Assembly (NCBI GenBank): GCA_043820105.1
Contig: JBDREC010000102.1
Span: 1 to 64,000, forward strand
Reading direction: 5' to 3'
Origin: JBDREC01 sp043820105 [NCBI: Pseudomonadota bacterium]
GTDB lineage: Bacteria > Bdellovibrionota_F > JAHFAK01
Length of the DNA stretch: 64,000 nucleotides
The notes beneath the pieces are model-generated. The model did no database searches and had not been told where the DNA came from. It saw only the letters and a program-made list of their open reading frames with translations. Each line of letters starts with the position of its first letter. Positions within the stretch are counted from its first letter, which is position 1. Position numbers and translations under genes: made by a program. Below, piece by piece: positions 44,044-53,335 of the stretch.

Positions 44044-45084
44044 ATGGAATATATTAGAATTAGCGTTATATTAAGCATTATATTTGGACTTTTTTCATTC
44101 AATCAATTATTCGCGGACCAAGAGTCTTCATCAAGCAATTCTGCAAAAGAAATCTCAATTGTCAGGGATTGTGATGAACATATGATTGATCATTTATGGG
44201 AAAATTATCTGGGGCACTATTTTTATAATGCAAGAAAACCGTACAAGGTTGCATCAAAAGATGTCTTTGAACCCTTCAGATCATCCAAAATTTTACAAAG
44301 CATTATTCAAATGGCAGCACAAGACCTTGATAATAAAGGTTATAAAGGCGATTTAATAAAAAGAGAGCTTCAACGTCAGTCAGCTTGCTGGACGATTCCA
44401 AGTGAAAAAAACACTGTTTTATTTAATTTAACAAAATCCGAAGACATTATCCTTACTTTGGATTTTGATAAGCATGTATATTCCGGCGGGAAAAAAAATA
44501 TTCATATCCTTTTTTTTGAAGGAACCTCTTTTTCTAAACAGCATAATATTACGGTTGATGTCGGAGAAGGCGAAACGATTTTTCCCATGTTAATTTTAAA
44601 CCCTGGTAAAAATGAAGTGCATATTAAATCAAACACTGGGTTTTATTCGAAACATTTAGGAATCTCAAATGAAACCATCTTTCATTATTCACCAAAAGAC
44701 GGTCCCTTTTTAACACAAATATATCCTGAAATCTGCGATGAAACAGCCAATTTCCTTTTGGAAAATCCATTCAAATTTGCAATTTCGGGGGGTAATTTTG
44801 TTATGGCAGAAGCCCTTGATAATAACTTAAATGATGAGGTTATATCGCGCTGGATTGTATCACAATTTTTGGAAAGAAATTTATTTGATATGGATGGAAG
44901 AAATATTAAGTTCGGCTCCAAGGATTTTCAGGTGATGTATTTGAATGCTTATCTGGTTGGAGTACCGACCCTTAAATCGTGCCTTATTGACAATGAACTC
45001 TTAGGAAAAAACACTTGTTGTTATGATTATGAAAACGAGGTCTTCCTTTCTAATAAAGAAATGAAAGAATTTACGGGATTTTGA
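44044..45084 (+). CDS. Exported hypothetical protein
   Basis: A 346-residue unknown. The ATG at 44044 follows AAGGTG and starts a signal peptide (RISVILSIIFGLFSFNQLFA). The mature protein has DEHMIDHLWENYLGHYFY near its start and an internal region of beta strands (ILTLDFDKHVYSGGKKNIHI, NITVDVGEGETIFPMLIL). Several cysteines, including adjacent CC near the C-terminus, suggest disulfides. No family recognised. An earlier frame start at 44011 lacks a binding site. Confidence 0.65.
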   Translation: MEYIRISVILSIIFGLFSFNQLFADQESSSSNSAKEISIVRDCDEHMIDHLWENYLGHYFYNARKPYKVASKDVFEPFRSSKILQSIIQMAAQDLDNKGYKGDLIKRELQRQSACWTIPSEKNTVLFNLTKSEDIILTLDFDKHVYSGGKKNIHILFFEGTSFSKQHNITVDVGEGETIFPMLILNPGKNEVHIKSNTGFYSKHLGISNETIFHYSPKDGPFLTQIYPEICDETANFLLENPFKFAISGGNFVMAEALDNNLNDEVISRWIVSQFLERNLFDMDGRNIKFGSKDFQVMYLNAYLVGVPTLKSCLIDNELLGKNTCCYDYENEVFLSNKEMKEFTGF

Positions 45085-45263
45085 ATAATTTTTAAAACAT
45101 TGCTATTTTAATAATAATAAGATAGCGTCTTTTCATAGGTTTCTATTAAACTTCACTAAGACTCAGAATTCCATTTTTCTTAATGAAATTTCTAGTTACA
45201 CATCCAAAGATAGCAATTGTACTTTCACCCAATCAGTCTGGACAAACATAAAGGAGAACAAGC

Positions 45264-46367
45264 ATGAAAACAACGGCACTCGTGTATAGTGAGAATGAAT
45301 TTGGAAGAATTGACGGCAAGGTTGCAAATGGCCTTGTCAGGTTTTCTGAACTCTATAATATTGTTGGCGTTATCGATAGCTCAAAAGTTGGACTTGATGC
45401 AGGTGAATATCTTGATGGAATAAAAACAGGGATACCGATTTTTCGTGACCTTGGTGATGCTATTGCAGCCTTGGGCTATATTCCAGAGTGTTTTATATAT
45501 GGAATCGCCCCACTTGCTAAGTTTATTGACAAAACCCAAAGAGCAATAATTGTATCCGCAATTGAAAAAGGTATGAACATTGTAAATGGCTTGCCTGAAT
45601 TTTTCACTGATGATGATGAGTTTGTGCAAAAAGCACTTGAATATAAAATTAATATACATGACGTCAGGAAACCTCCGCTAAGAAAAGACCTGCACTGTTT
45701 CTCTGGACGTATTTCAAAAATCAAGACTCCTGTAATAGTTTTAGCTGGCACAGATTGTGCCGTTGGAAAAAGGACAACAACAGTATGTCTTGTTAATGCT
45801 CTGAGAGACAAGGGCTTAAATGCAGTTTTTATAGCAACTGGGCAAACAAGCATACTACAAGGAAGCAAATATGGTATTGCACTTGATGTTTTAACTTCGG
45901 GTTTTGCCACAGGTGAAGTTGAAAATGCTATAGTTGATGCAGATGAAATAGAAAATCCAGATATAATTATAGTTGAAGGACAAGGTGCATTAAGTCATCC
46001 TGCTTTCACTTCATCAAGTGCGATTTTAAGGGGAGCAATGCCTGCTGCCATAATAATGCAACATCCACCAAAAAGAATTAACCATTGTGATTACCCTGAT
46101 ATTCCTATGCCTACTCTAACAAGTGAAATAAAGCTTGTGGAAATATTCTCAAAATCGAAAGTAATTGCAATAACCTTAAACCATGAAGACATGTCAGACA
46201 ATGAAATTGAGGAAACTATAGATATATATGAAAAAACCTTTAAACTGCCAACCACTGATGTTTTAAAGTTTGGATGCGAAAAGCTTGTTGATAAACTTTA
46301 TGATATTTTTCCCGAATTATTACATAGAAAGTGTAATTTATATGATGTCCCCCAGATTAGAAATTGA
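45264..46367 (+). CDS. DUF1611 family protein (DgcN-type, probable D-amino-acid N-acetyltransferase)
   Basis: A 367-residue protein with an N-terminal Rossmann-like domain and a C-terminal P-loop domain; the modified Walker A is GTDCAVGKRTT at 162-172. Members described as DgcN acetylate the amino group of D-glutamate before racemisation by a dipeptide-epimerase-like partner. Here the following genes encode a PLP amino-acid racemase and a VanX-like dipeptidase, so the operon points to D-amino-acid or D-peptide metabolism. AAGGAG precedes the ATG. The acetyl transfer is inferred from characterised relatives. Confidence 0.85.
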   Translation: MKTTALVYSENEFGRIDGKVANGLVRFSELYNIVGVIDSSKVGLDAGEYLDGIKTGIPIFRDLGDAIAALGYIPECFIYGIAPLAKFIDKTQRAIIVSAIEKGMNIVNGLPEFFTDDDEFVQKALEYKINIHDVRKPPLRKDLHCFSGRISKIKTPVIVLAGTDCAVGKRTTTVCLVNALRDKGLNAVFIATGQTSILQGSKYGIALDVLTSGFATGEVENAIVDADEIENPDIIIVEGQGALSHPAFTSSSAILRGAMPAAIIMQHPPKRINHCDYPDIPMPTLTSEIKLVEIFSKSKVIAITLNHEDMSDNEIEETIDIYEKTFKLPTTDVLKFGCEKLVDKLYDIFPELLHRKCNLYDVPQIRN

Positions 46368-47400
46368 TCTATTAAAAATTACCCATAATGCAATTAAACT
46401 CAAAAGTCTATATGCTTCAAAGGGTGTCGGTATTATGGGAGTCACTAAAGTAGTCTGTGGAGATCCCAAAATCGCGAAAGCTCTCGTAAAATCTGGAATC
46501 AACACGCTTGCTGATTCAAGAATTGAAAACATTCGAAAAATGTCTAGTGCAAAAATTAAAGCAAGCTTTGTTCTGCTGCGAACACCCCTTCTTAGTCAGG
46601 TTGAATCTGTTGTAAAATTTGCAGATATTAGTTTTAACTCAGAACTTTCAGTAATAAATGAACTTTCAAAAGCAGCCCTAAAGCAAAATATTGTTCACAA
46701 AATTATATTAATGATAGAACTAGGTGATTTGAGAGAAGGACTTTTACCTTCAGACTTAGATAGCACAGTAATAGAGATACTGCAGCTTCCTGGAATTGAG
46801 CTAATAGGTATTGGAACAAATCTGGCCTGTCTTTTTGGAATCAAGCCAGATCAAAATAAGATGAAATATTTGTCAGCTCTTGCAATAGAGCTTGAAAAGA
46901 AATTTTCAATAAGCTTATCAATTATATCGGGTGGCAACTCTGCCAATTATACCTGGTTCAAAGAAACTTGCGATGCTGGCAAAATTAATAATTTAAGGCT
47001 TGGTGAATCAATCTTCCTGGGATGTGAAACATTATATAGAAAACCGATACCTGGATTATTTACAGATGCATTTACACTGTATGCTGAAGTCATTGAATCA
47101 AAAATTAAAGCCTCCGTTCCAAATGGAGAAATTTGTCAGGATGCGTTTGGAAATCTTCCAAAAATAAAAGATTCTGGACAAATGAGAAGAACAATTCTTG
47201 GACTTGGCTTACAGGATGTTTTGGTTTCTGGACTTTGTCCCAAATTGGAGGTTGACATAATCGGGATGACAAGTGATCATATTATACTTAATGCTAAACA
47301 AACAAACTTAAAAGTTGGGAATGAGGTAGCCTTTGATCTCAACTATGGAGCTTTACTATCAGCTATGACTTCACCATATATAACGAAAACATATAAGTAA
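46342..47400 (+). CDS. PLP-dependent amino-acid racemase (alanine racemase N-domain family)
   Basis: A fold-type III PLP enzyme of about 352 residues, similar to ornithine racemase/YhfX-type proteins. It begins MSPRLEIDLLKITHNAIKLK; the PLP lysine lies in IMGVTKVVCGDP near residue 37, followed by TLADSRIENI, and GNSANY and LRLGESIFLG form the phosphate-binding part. The start (46342 or 46345) lies inside the end of the DUF1611 gene, so translation is coupled. Likely substrate is an amino acid such as ornithine, lysine or glutamate; not determined. Confidence 0.85.
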   Translation: MMSPRLEIDLLKITHNAIKLKSLYASKGVGIMGVTKVVCGDPKIAKALVKSGINTLADSRIENIRKMSSAKIKASFVLLRTPLLSQVESVVKFADISFNSELSVINELSKAALKQNIVHKIILMIELGDLREGLLPSDLDSTVIEILQLPGIELIGIGTNLACLFGIKPDQNKMKYLSALAIELEKKFSISLSIISGGNSANYTWFKETCDAGKINNLRLGESIFLGCETLYRKPIPGLFTDAFTLYAEVIESKIKASVPNGEICQDAFGNLPKIKDSGQMRRTILGLGLQDVLVSGLCPKLEVDIIGMTSDHIILNAKQTNLKVGNEVAFDLNYGALLSAMTSPYITKTYK

Positions 47401-47404
47401 TTTT

Positions 47405-48085
47405 ATGCCTGATTTAAAATATTTTGAAACCGTTGACGAAAAAGAACGAATTCAACATGAACTTGTTGAAACTATTCCAATTAAAGATAATAATTCCCCA
47501 TTAATAAGCTTAAAAGATTCTGGATTTAATTTAATATTTGAACCATCTATCAAAAAAGATTATAGATATTTGGTAAGAAAAGATATTGTTGAAAAAATTG
47601 GTCGAATAAGCCAAATTCTAAACAATCAAGAAAAGGTATTAATAATTCGATCTGTTTGGAGATCCTTTCACCACCAAAGACTTTTATGGAATGATCATTT
47701 TAATATCATTAAGAAAAATTATCCCAACAAACCTATTAAAGAAGTCAGAGAAATTGCCTCAAACTTCGTTGCTTCAAGAAAGAAATCAATGCATTCAACA
47801 GGAGGTGCAGTGGATGCACTTATCTTTGACTCAAAAACAAATCGCATTATGGATTTTGGAACTAATGATGGATATAAAATAACTCTTGATGAAAGGTGCT
47901 ACCCTTATCATCCAGATATAACATCTGAAGCTAGAGAAAATAGAGACTTATTAATAAGTCTTTTTGAAAAGGAAGACTTTGTGGTTGATTTAAAGGAATA
48001 TTGGCATTTTGATTATGGTAATGTTATCTGGGCAATAGAAAAAAGCAAAGAATATGCAATATATGGGATTATCAAAACTTACTAA
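47405..48085 (+). CDS. VanX/DdpX-like D-Ala-D-Ala dipeptidase (M15D)
   Basis: A 226-residue zinc peptidase. It shows SMHSTGGAVDALIF with zinc ligands H130 and D137, FGTNDGY, the NRDLLISLF helix, and catalytic E198 with ligand H201 in EYWHFDYG. These match VanX and DdpX, which cut D-Ala-D-Ala dipeptides. There is no signal peptide, so it acts in the cytoplasm, as VanX does. It starts four bases after the racemase gene ends. In this context it could recycle cell-wall D-dipeptides as a carbon or nitrogen source. No vanA/vanH genes are present, so glycopeptide resistance is unlikely. Confidence 0.88.
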   Translation: MPDLKYFETVDEKERIQHELVETIPIKDNNSPLISLKDSGFNLIFEPSIKKDYRYLVRKDIVEKIGRISQILNNQEKVLIIRSVWRSFHHQRLLWNDHFNIIKKNYPNKPIKEVREIASNFVASRKKSMHSTGGAVDALIFDSKTNRIMDFGTNDGYKITLDERCYPYHPDITSEARENRDLLISLFEKEDFVVDLKEYWHFDYGNVIWAIEKSKEYAIYGIIKTY

Positions 48086-48203
48086 AACCCATTTCAGCTT
48101 TAAAGATGTATAGAAACCGTTCATTTTAACTTAAAAATTATTAATAAAAACCATATGTTATTGAATTTATTACTGTTTTTACCAAAAGCCCTTATGGTAC
48201 ATT

Positions 48204-48326
48204 ATGTGCAACTATATCTCACGAGGTTGTTGTGGTGGCTATGGCTACTGTTTAAATAAGGAGGGGACAAGCCCCTCCACTACAAAAGAACATAAAAATA
48301 AAACAACTCGTATGAGAGGTTTTTAA
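48204..48326 (+). CDS. Possible 40-residue cysteine-rich peptide
   Basis: A short ORF reading MCNYISRGCCGGYGYCLNKE followed by GTSPSTTKEHKNKTTRMRGF. Four cysteines in 16 residues and a Gly/Tyr-rich turn suggest a folded or modified peptide. Against it, no ribosome binding site precedes the ATG, and the middle is formed by a hairpin. Treat as tentative. Confidence 0.3.
   Translation: MCNYISRGCCGGYGYCLNKEGTSPSTTKEHKNKTTRMRGF
48260..48278. repeat. GC-rich hairpin in the spacer after the D-peptide operon
   Basis: GGAGGGG (48260-48266) and CCCCTCC (48272-48278) form a perfect 7-bp stem with loop ACAAG. The GC content stands out against the AT-rich surroundings. No T-run follows on either strand; it could stabilise the 3' end of the upstream transcript or be a dispersed repeat element. 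Confidence 0.6.
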
Positions 48327-48366
48327 ATTTTTTTTTTAAATGGCAAAAAATAAGGGTATTAAGGCA

Positions 48367-50121
48367 ATGACAAAAAAAAGTACAATAATATTAAGCATTC
48401 TATACATTATTATCTTTTTTTCTATTCATGCCTTACAGGCAGATCAATCAAAAGTAAAAATATCAAAAGAAATGATTTTAAATTATTTAATGATAAGACA
48501 TCCTATTTTATTACCTTTATTCTCAGCATCAGGATGTGCAAGTTATTGCTCTGTCCCTGAAATCTATATTGAAAGCAATAAAATATCTAATGATGTAATA
48601 AACAGAATTGAGGCCTATCTTTATGAAATGATATCAATATATCCTGAATTTACCTGCAATGTGAATAATATAAGAATTGTACTTGAGAGCAAGATAAACG
48701 ATGAGTGTGATACAACAGATGAAATTAAGGAAAAGTTTGGAGGGGCAGCGGGTTGCTTTCAACGCGGGCTTAAACAAGATATCATTTTGAGTGACGACAT
48801 CCTTGTGCTTAATGGAATCAGCACAGAACTTTATCCTGATTTAGACAATTCTACGAAACATGTTATTTTGCATGAATTTGTTCATTCAAGGCAACATACA
48901 ATTGGTGAAGGAAATGATGATTTTGGCTATGATAATTTTTTAAAGCAATTTGAGGATGATTCAAGGTATGGAAATGAATATTCAGAAGCAAATGAAGCCA
49001 GTTTTATTAATTCCTATGCCATTTATAAACCAATCGAGGATCATGCAGAACTTATAAGTTATGGTTTTCATTTGCCTATTGAGTTTCAGTATTCCACAAA
49101 TGCAAGCTTTCAAAAAAAACTTTCTTTTGTCGAAAAACAATGGCAAAAACGGGACTTCGAAATAAATCCTGTTAGCACAAAAAATTATAGCATTTCAGCA
49201 AGTGAGCCCAGTTTTTCTTCTAAAAACAACAATATTACTGTGTATAATGGTGAGCCGGTTGAAGTTAGAATTGAAGCACATGGCTTTGATAACAGAACTC
49301 TTTCAATTAGAAATCTATCAAACTCGGCAATAACAGAAATTGAATTTCAATCCAGCTCCCATCCTGACAATGATGATTTCTTTTTCACCGATAAATATCT
49401 TATTTTTTCAGGCTTTTATCATCCAACAGAAGGGCTCGGCGTAGATTGCTTTGTAATGCTTGATTTAGCAACAAAAGAAAGTGAAATCATAGCAATTCCT
49501 CAAGAAATCAGTGCCTATTTTGAAAATAATCTTACTGTAGTAAATAATTATTATTTCCTTTATTTTCTGCCTGGAAATTTGGGGGTTATCTCTGGCACTC
49601 CAAAGGGATATGTATTAAATCTTATAACAAAAGAAATTTCGTCATTTTCACTATTCGGTGAGCATTTAGACTTCACACATAATGAGGATCATTTCTTAAA
49701 ATATAGTCATTGTGAATGGGATAATCCCTACATTGGTATTTATAGTCAAAATAGTGCAAAAGTTTTTATTTTTGACCTGCAAAGACAAAAAATCATTGAC
49801 TACGTGAACACACCTGGAATTGTCACAAACCACTTAGTAGTAAATAAAAATAAAGAAGTGTTCATGATGGATATTTTTGAAGATCCTGAAACAAAGGCCT
49901 TTGATTATTTAATGTTGCACGGTGATGCTGAAAATGGATTAAAATTTATCAATAAAAACCTTCCAGGATATGGTGATTTTAAAGACCATATCAAATACAA
50001 CAGAGATCCAAAAAAAATAATAAGTGCCGCGAATAACTTTACAGTTTATTTTGACAACCTTATTTTTGAGGACCCTTTTGCAGAAGATGGTGGAAGAGTT
50101 TTGGAAATAAAACTTAATTAA
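48367..50121 (+). CDS. Exported HExxH metalloprotease-like protein
   Basis: A protein of 584 residues from the ATG at 48367 (48340 also possible; neither has a convincing ribosome binding site). A signal peptide (STIILSILYIIIFFSIHALQA) leads into a domain with HVILHEFVHSRQH, zinc ligands H169 and H173 and catalytic E170, and a downstream KPIEDHAELISYG whose Glu could be the third ligand, as in gluzincins. The C-terminal half (from about 290) is a run of beta strands with hydrophobic repeats (YLIFSGFYHPTEGLGVDCFV, IGIYSQNSAKVFIFDLQRQK), possibly a beta-propeller. Substrate unknown; probably periplasmic or secreted. Confidence 0.8.
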   Translation: MTKKSTIILSILYIIIFFSIHALQADQSKVKISKEMILNYLMIRHPILLPLFSASGCASYCSVPEIYIESNKISNDVINRIEAYLYEMISIYPEFTCNVNNIRIVLESKINDECDTTDEIKEKFGGAAGCFQRGLKQDIILSDDILVLNGISTELYPDLDNSTKHVILHEFVHSRQHTIGEGNDDFGYDNFLKQFEDDSRYGNEYSEANEASFINSYAIYKPIEDHAELISYGFHLPIEFQYSTNASFQKKLSFVEKQWQKRDFEINPVSTKNYSISASEPSFSSKNNNITVYNGEPVEVRIEAHGFDNRTLSIRNLSNSAITEIEFQSSSHPDNDDFFFTDKYLIFSGFYHPTEGLGVDCFVMLDLATKESEIIAIPQEISAYFENNLTVVNNYYFLYFLPGNLGVISGTPKGYVLNLITKEISSFSLFGEHLDFTHNEDHFLKYSHCEWDNPYIGIYSQNSAKVFIFDLQRQKIIDYVNTPGIVTNHLVVNKNKEVFMMDIFEDPETKAFDYLMLHGDAENGLKFINKNLPGYGDFKDHIKYNRDPKKIISAANNFTVYFDNLIFEDPFAEDGGRVLEIKLN

Positions 50122-50298
50122 CTTTTTTATTTGGCATACTTAATTAACTATAAGTAATTCTCATTTACACTACATCAAACGTAATGTAATGCAATCATCA
50201 ATTTTTTCAAGCACTTATACATTTATTAGTTGCTTTTTAGATTTTTTGTGGTCATAAAAGTATTTCATTTCCTTAAAAATTTCATTTCGGATATGTTT

Positions 50299-51120
50299 AT
50301 GGGAAAAATAATTGCTATTGCAAATCAAAAGGGTGGCGTTGGAAAGACAACTACTGCCATTAATCTTTCATCGTGTATTTCTGTTTCAGAAAAGAAAACT
50401 TTGTTAATTGATTTAGATCCACAATCAAATGCTGGTTCTGGATTGGGAATTGTTTCACGTGAAACAAAAGGGAGTTTGTATGATCTTTTTTTAGAGCCAG
50501 GATTGGTAAGCGGCTCTATTTATTCAACAAATCTACCATATTTAGACATTATTCCATCTGATCAAAATCTTGTTGGTGCTGAAGTTGAATTAATAAACAA
50601 AGAGGGCAGGGAATTCATATTAAAGAATATCATAGCTCAGGTTAAAGATAATTATGATTTTATCTTTATTGATTGTCCCCCTTCTCTGAGCATGCTTACT
50701 GTTAATGCTCTAACAGCCGCTGATTCAGTGCTTGTGCCCCTGCAATGTGAATATTATGCTCTTGAAGGAATTGGGCGATTATTGAAAACAATAAAACTAA
50801 TTCGCAAACATTTAAATCCTAATTTAGGAATTGAAGGAATTCTGCTAACAATGTTTGACAGAAGAAATAATCTTTCTTTTCAAGTTGAAAGAGACATTAG
50901 GCTTCATCTGGCTGACCGTGTTTTTGAATCTATAATTCCTCGGAATGTTAAACTATCAGAGGCTCCTAGCCATGGCAAACCTATAATACTATATGATATA
51001 AACTCAAAAGGTTCAATATCTTATTTTAATCTAGCCACTGAATTATTAGAAAGAAACTGTCTTAAAGGAATAAACTTTAAAGATTTAAAAATAAATGAAG
51101 TAGAAATAAACAACGATTAG
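50299..51120 (+). CDS. parA: Chromosome-partitioning ATPase ParA/Soj
   Basis: A deviant Walker A ATPase: IIAIANQKGGVGKTTTAINL at the N-terminus, LLIDLDPQSNAGSGLG and FIFIDCPPSLSMLTVNAL. It works with ParB and parS to segregate replicated origins. I chose the ATG at 50299 over frame starts upstream because it begins at the conserved MGKIIAIANQ. A perfect parS site is embedded in its own coding sequence. parB follows ten bases later. Not a plasmid type: no N-terminal DNA-binding extension. Confidence 0.95.
   Translation: MGKIIAIANQKGGVGKTTTAINLSSCISVSEKKTLLIDLDPQSNAGSGLGIVSRETKGSLYDLFLEPGLVSGSIYSTNLPYLDIIPSDQNLVGAEVELINKEGREFILKNIIAQVKDNYDFIFIDCPPSLSMLTVNALTAADSVLVPLQCEYYALEGIGRLLKTIKLIRKHLNPNLGIEGILLTMFDRRNNLSFQVERDIRLHLADRVFESIIPRNVKLSEAPSHGKPIILYDINSKGSISYFNLATELLERNCLKGINFKDLKINEVEINND
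50451..50466. promoter_or_regulatory. Consensus parS centromere site inside parA
   Basis: TGTTTCACGTGAAACA, the 16-bp perfect palindrome bound by chromosomal ParB, encodes the parA residues around VSRET. Such sites cluster near the replication origin in most bacteria. Confidence 0.95.
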
Positions 51121-51129
51121 GAGTAAATT

Positions 51130-52014
51130 TTGGCAACAAAACAAAAAGCACTTGGAAGAGGCCTTGCAGCCTTGATTCCAGACATTGAAGAAACTATTTT
51201 TTCTGACAGTGAGCCTCTAAAAACAGATAATTTAGTTGGATATGAAATGAAACCTGTTCTATCTTTAATTCCAAACAAAAATCAGCCTAGAAAAGATTTT
51301 AATGAAAATTCTTTAAATGAGCTAGCTGATTCAATTAGGGAAAAAGGCCTATTGCAGCCCATTCTAGTCAGACCCGCCAAAGATAAACTTGAAATTATCG
51401 CTGGCGAAAGAAGGTGGAGAGCTGCTAAAATCGCAGGCATTGATCAAGTTCCTGTTATAATTAGAAAAATAGATGATAAAAACACTTTGCAAATAGCTTT
51501 AATTGAAAACATTCAAAGGGAAGATTTAAATCCAATTGAAGAGGCCAAGGCATATTTAACCTTGCAAAACCTTTATAATATTACTCATGAGCAAATTTCA
51601 AAAAAAATTGGCAAACAACGAGTTACTGTTACAAATAGATTGCGCTTGCTAAAACTTCCTCAGGAAATCCAGGACCTATTGCTAAATAACGCTATTAGCG
51701 AAGGACATGCAAGAGCATGTCTTGCCCTAACTACATATAGTGAGCAAAGACAGGTTTGTGATCAAATTATAAAAAAATCATTGTCAGTAAGACAAACTGA
51801 AAATTTAATTAATAATTATTTGTCTGATAAAAAAGATAGCCCTTCAAAAAAGATTAAACAAGACCCCAATGTTCAAGCACTTATAGACAAAATGTGTCAA
51901 AAACTAGGAACAAAAATTGACTTAAGAGTTAGCAAAAAGGGTAAGGGTAAGATTATAATTGACTATTACAGCTTAGATGATTTAGATAGAATCCTTAAAT
52001 TTTTTAAAATTTAA
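51130..52014 (+). CDS. parB: Chromosome-partitioning protein ParB/Spo0J
   Basis: ParB nuclease-fold CTPase that loads at parS and spreads as a clamp. It begins at a TTG with AGGAG seven bases upstream, giving the classical start ATKQKALGRGLAALIPD. Motifs: IPNKNQPRKDF, LADSIREKGLLQPILVRP, the CTP-binding GERRWRAAKIAG, IENIQREDLNPIEEA and the helix-turn-helix QISKKIGKQRVTVTNRLRLL, then GHARACLAL. Length is normal. Assignment is certain. Confidence 0.96.
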   Translation: MATKQKALGRGLAALIPDIEETIFSDSEPLKTDNLVGYEMKPVLSLIPNKNQPRKDFNENSLNELADSIREKGLLQPILVRPAKDKLEIIAGERRWRAAKIAGIDQVPVIIRKIDDKNTLQIALIENIQREDLNPIEEAKAYLTLQNLYNITHEQISKKIGKQRVTVTNRLRLLKLPQEIQDLLLNNAISEGHARACLALTTYSEQRQVCDQIIKKSLSVRQTENLINNYLSDKKDSPSKKIKQDPNVQALIDKMCQKLGTKIDLRVSKKGKGKIIIDYYSLDDLDRILKFFKI

Positions 52015-52042
52015 TACATAGTAAGCATAAGGAGTACAAATA

Positions 52043-52501
52043 ATGTTTAATAAAGGCGATAGTTTTGAAACAGATCACTCTTCAATTAATGCGCTACTTG
52101 GTAAAGGCAGTGAATTTGAAGGAAAGCTCGTATTTGAGGGAACCGTAAGAATAGATGGTGACTTTAAAGGTCAAATTGAATCAAATGCAAATCTTATTAT
52201 TGGAGAAAATGCATGTGTAAAAGCTGAAATCACAGTTAACAATATAATAATTTCTGGTGAGGTTGAGGGAAACATTCATTCAAAAGGGAAATGTGAAATT
52301 CACGCACCTGGTAAAGTTGTTGGAAATATAAAAACTCCTTCATTGATTATAGAAGAGGGCGTTATTTTTGATGGAACTTGCTCTATGCTTGAAAACACGG
52401 GCAATATTCATAAGCTTCCAAAGTCACAAAAAAAAGATGACCCATCAAAAAGCGAAGATGATGAAAAAGACATGTTAGAGATTAAAGACAAGAAAAATTA
52501 A
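52043..52501 (+). CDS. Bactofilin cytoskeletal protein
   Basis: A 152-residue polymer-forming protein with the right-handed beta-helix core of bactofilins (EFEGKLVFEGTVRIDGDFKG, ANLIIGENACVKAEITVNNI, ISGEVEGNIHSKGKCEIHAP) and a charged, disordered C-terminal tail. In Myxococcus and relatives bactofilins pack next to parAB and position the ParB/parS complex; this gene order is the same, and AAGGAG precedes the ATG. A role in chromosome segregation or cell shape is therefore likely. Confidence 0.92.
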   Translation: MFNKGDSFETDHSSINALLGKGSEFEGKLVFEGTVRIDGDFKGQIESNANLIIGENACVKAEITVNNIIISGEVEGNIHSKGKCEIHAPGKVVGNIKTPSLIIEEGVIFDGTCSMLENTGNIHKLPKSQKKDDPSKSEDDEKDMLEIKDKKN

Positions 52502-52503
52502 AC

Positions 52504-53316
52504 TTGAATCATCCAAAAATAATTTTAAATAGTCTAAATAAATTTTCCTCAAAGAGTTTAGGCCAAAATTTTCTTATTAATACTGACATAGCTAAACGTA
52601 TCGTTAATTTCGCTGATATTACAGAGTTTGATGCAGTTCTGGAAATTGGGCCGGGCCTTGGAATGCTCACAAGCCACATATGCAGGCAAGCTGAAACATG
52701 TTTTGCTATTGAAAAAGATGATATTCTTTATGAGCATTTAATTATAGCTTTTAGTGAATTTGATAATTTTGAAATAATAAATAAAGATATTTTAATTTTT
52801 AAGTTAGAGGATAAATTCGAAAAGAAGCTTAAACTTATATCTAATTTGCCTTATAACATTTCCAGCCAAGTTATTTTTTGGATACTAAATTATAGGGATC
52901 AGCTGGAAACATGCATTATTACAATTCAAAAAGAACTTGCAGATAGACTTTTGTCAAAAGAGGGTTCAAAAGATTTCTCGCCAATAGGCATATTACTTTC
53001 TTTATTTTATGATATAAAAAAATGTATGGATTTAAAAGGCCAGTCTTTTTTTCCAGCACCAAGGGTTATCTCAACAGTTTTGAAATTAACAAGGAATGAT
53101 AATATTTTCGATGATCTTTATTATAAGGCTTTTTCTGGTTTTTTAAAATTATGTTTTCAAAATAGAAGAAAAACACTTATAAATAATCTTTCTAAATCTA
53201 AATATGATAAAAATGATATTTTATATTTTTTAAATGAAAATATTTTATCTGAAAAAGTTAGAGCCGAAGAGTTAAGTTCTGACATTTTGCGTAAACTTTT
53301 TAATGAAATAAAATGA
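52504..53316 (+). CDS. rsmA: 16S rRNA dimethyladenosine transferase RsmA (KsgA)
   Basis: Methylates two adenosines in helix 45 of 16S rRNA. It has SLGQNFLINTDIAKRIV, the SAM-binding EIGPGLGMLTSHI, IEKDDILYEHL and the catalytic SNLPYNISSQVI, then FFPAPRVISTVLKL and a C-terminal helical domain with CFQNRRKTLINNL. The start is a TTG only two bases after the bactofilin stop, so translation is probably coupled. Length of about 270 is normal. Confidence 0.93.
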   Translation: MNHPKIILNSLNKFSSKSLGQNFLINTDIAKRIVNFADITEFDAVLEIGPGLGMLTSHICRQAETCFAIEKDDILYEHLIIAFSEFDNFEIINKDILIFKLEDKFEKKLKLISNLPYNISSQVIFWILNYRDQLETCIITIQKELADRLLSKEGSKDFSPIGILLSLFYDIKKCMDLKGQSFFPAPRVISTVLKLTRNDNIFDDLYYKAFSGFLKLCFQNRRKTLINNLSKSKYDKNDILYFLNENILSEKVRAEELSSDILRKLFNEIK

Positions 53317-53335
53317 TCTTGAAAATAATCAATAA

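Noticed and set aside
48086-48203. Terminator after the D-peptide operon
   Set aside because: No stem with a T-run was found; the only strong stem is at 48260-48278 and has no T-run.
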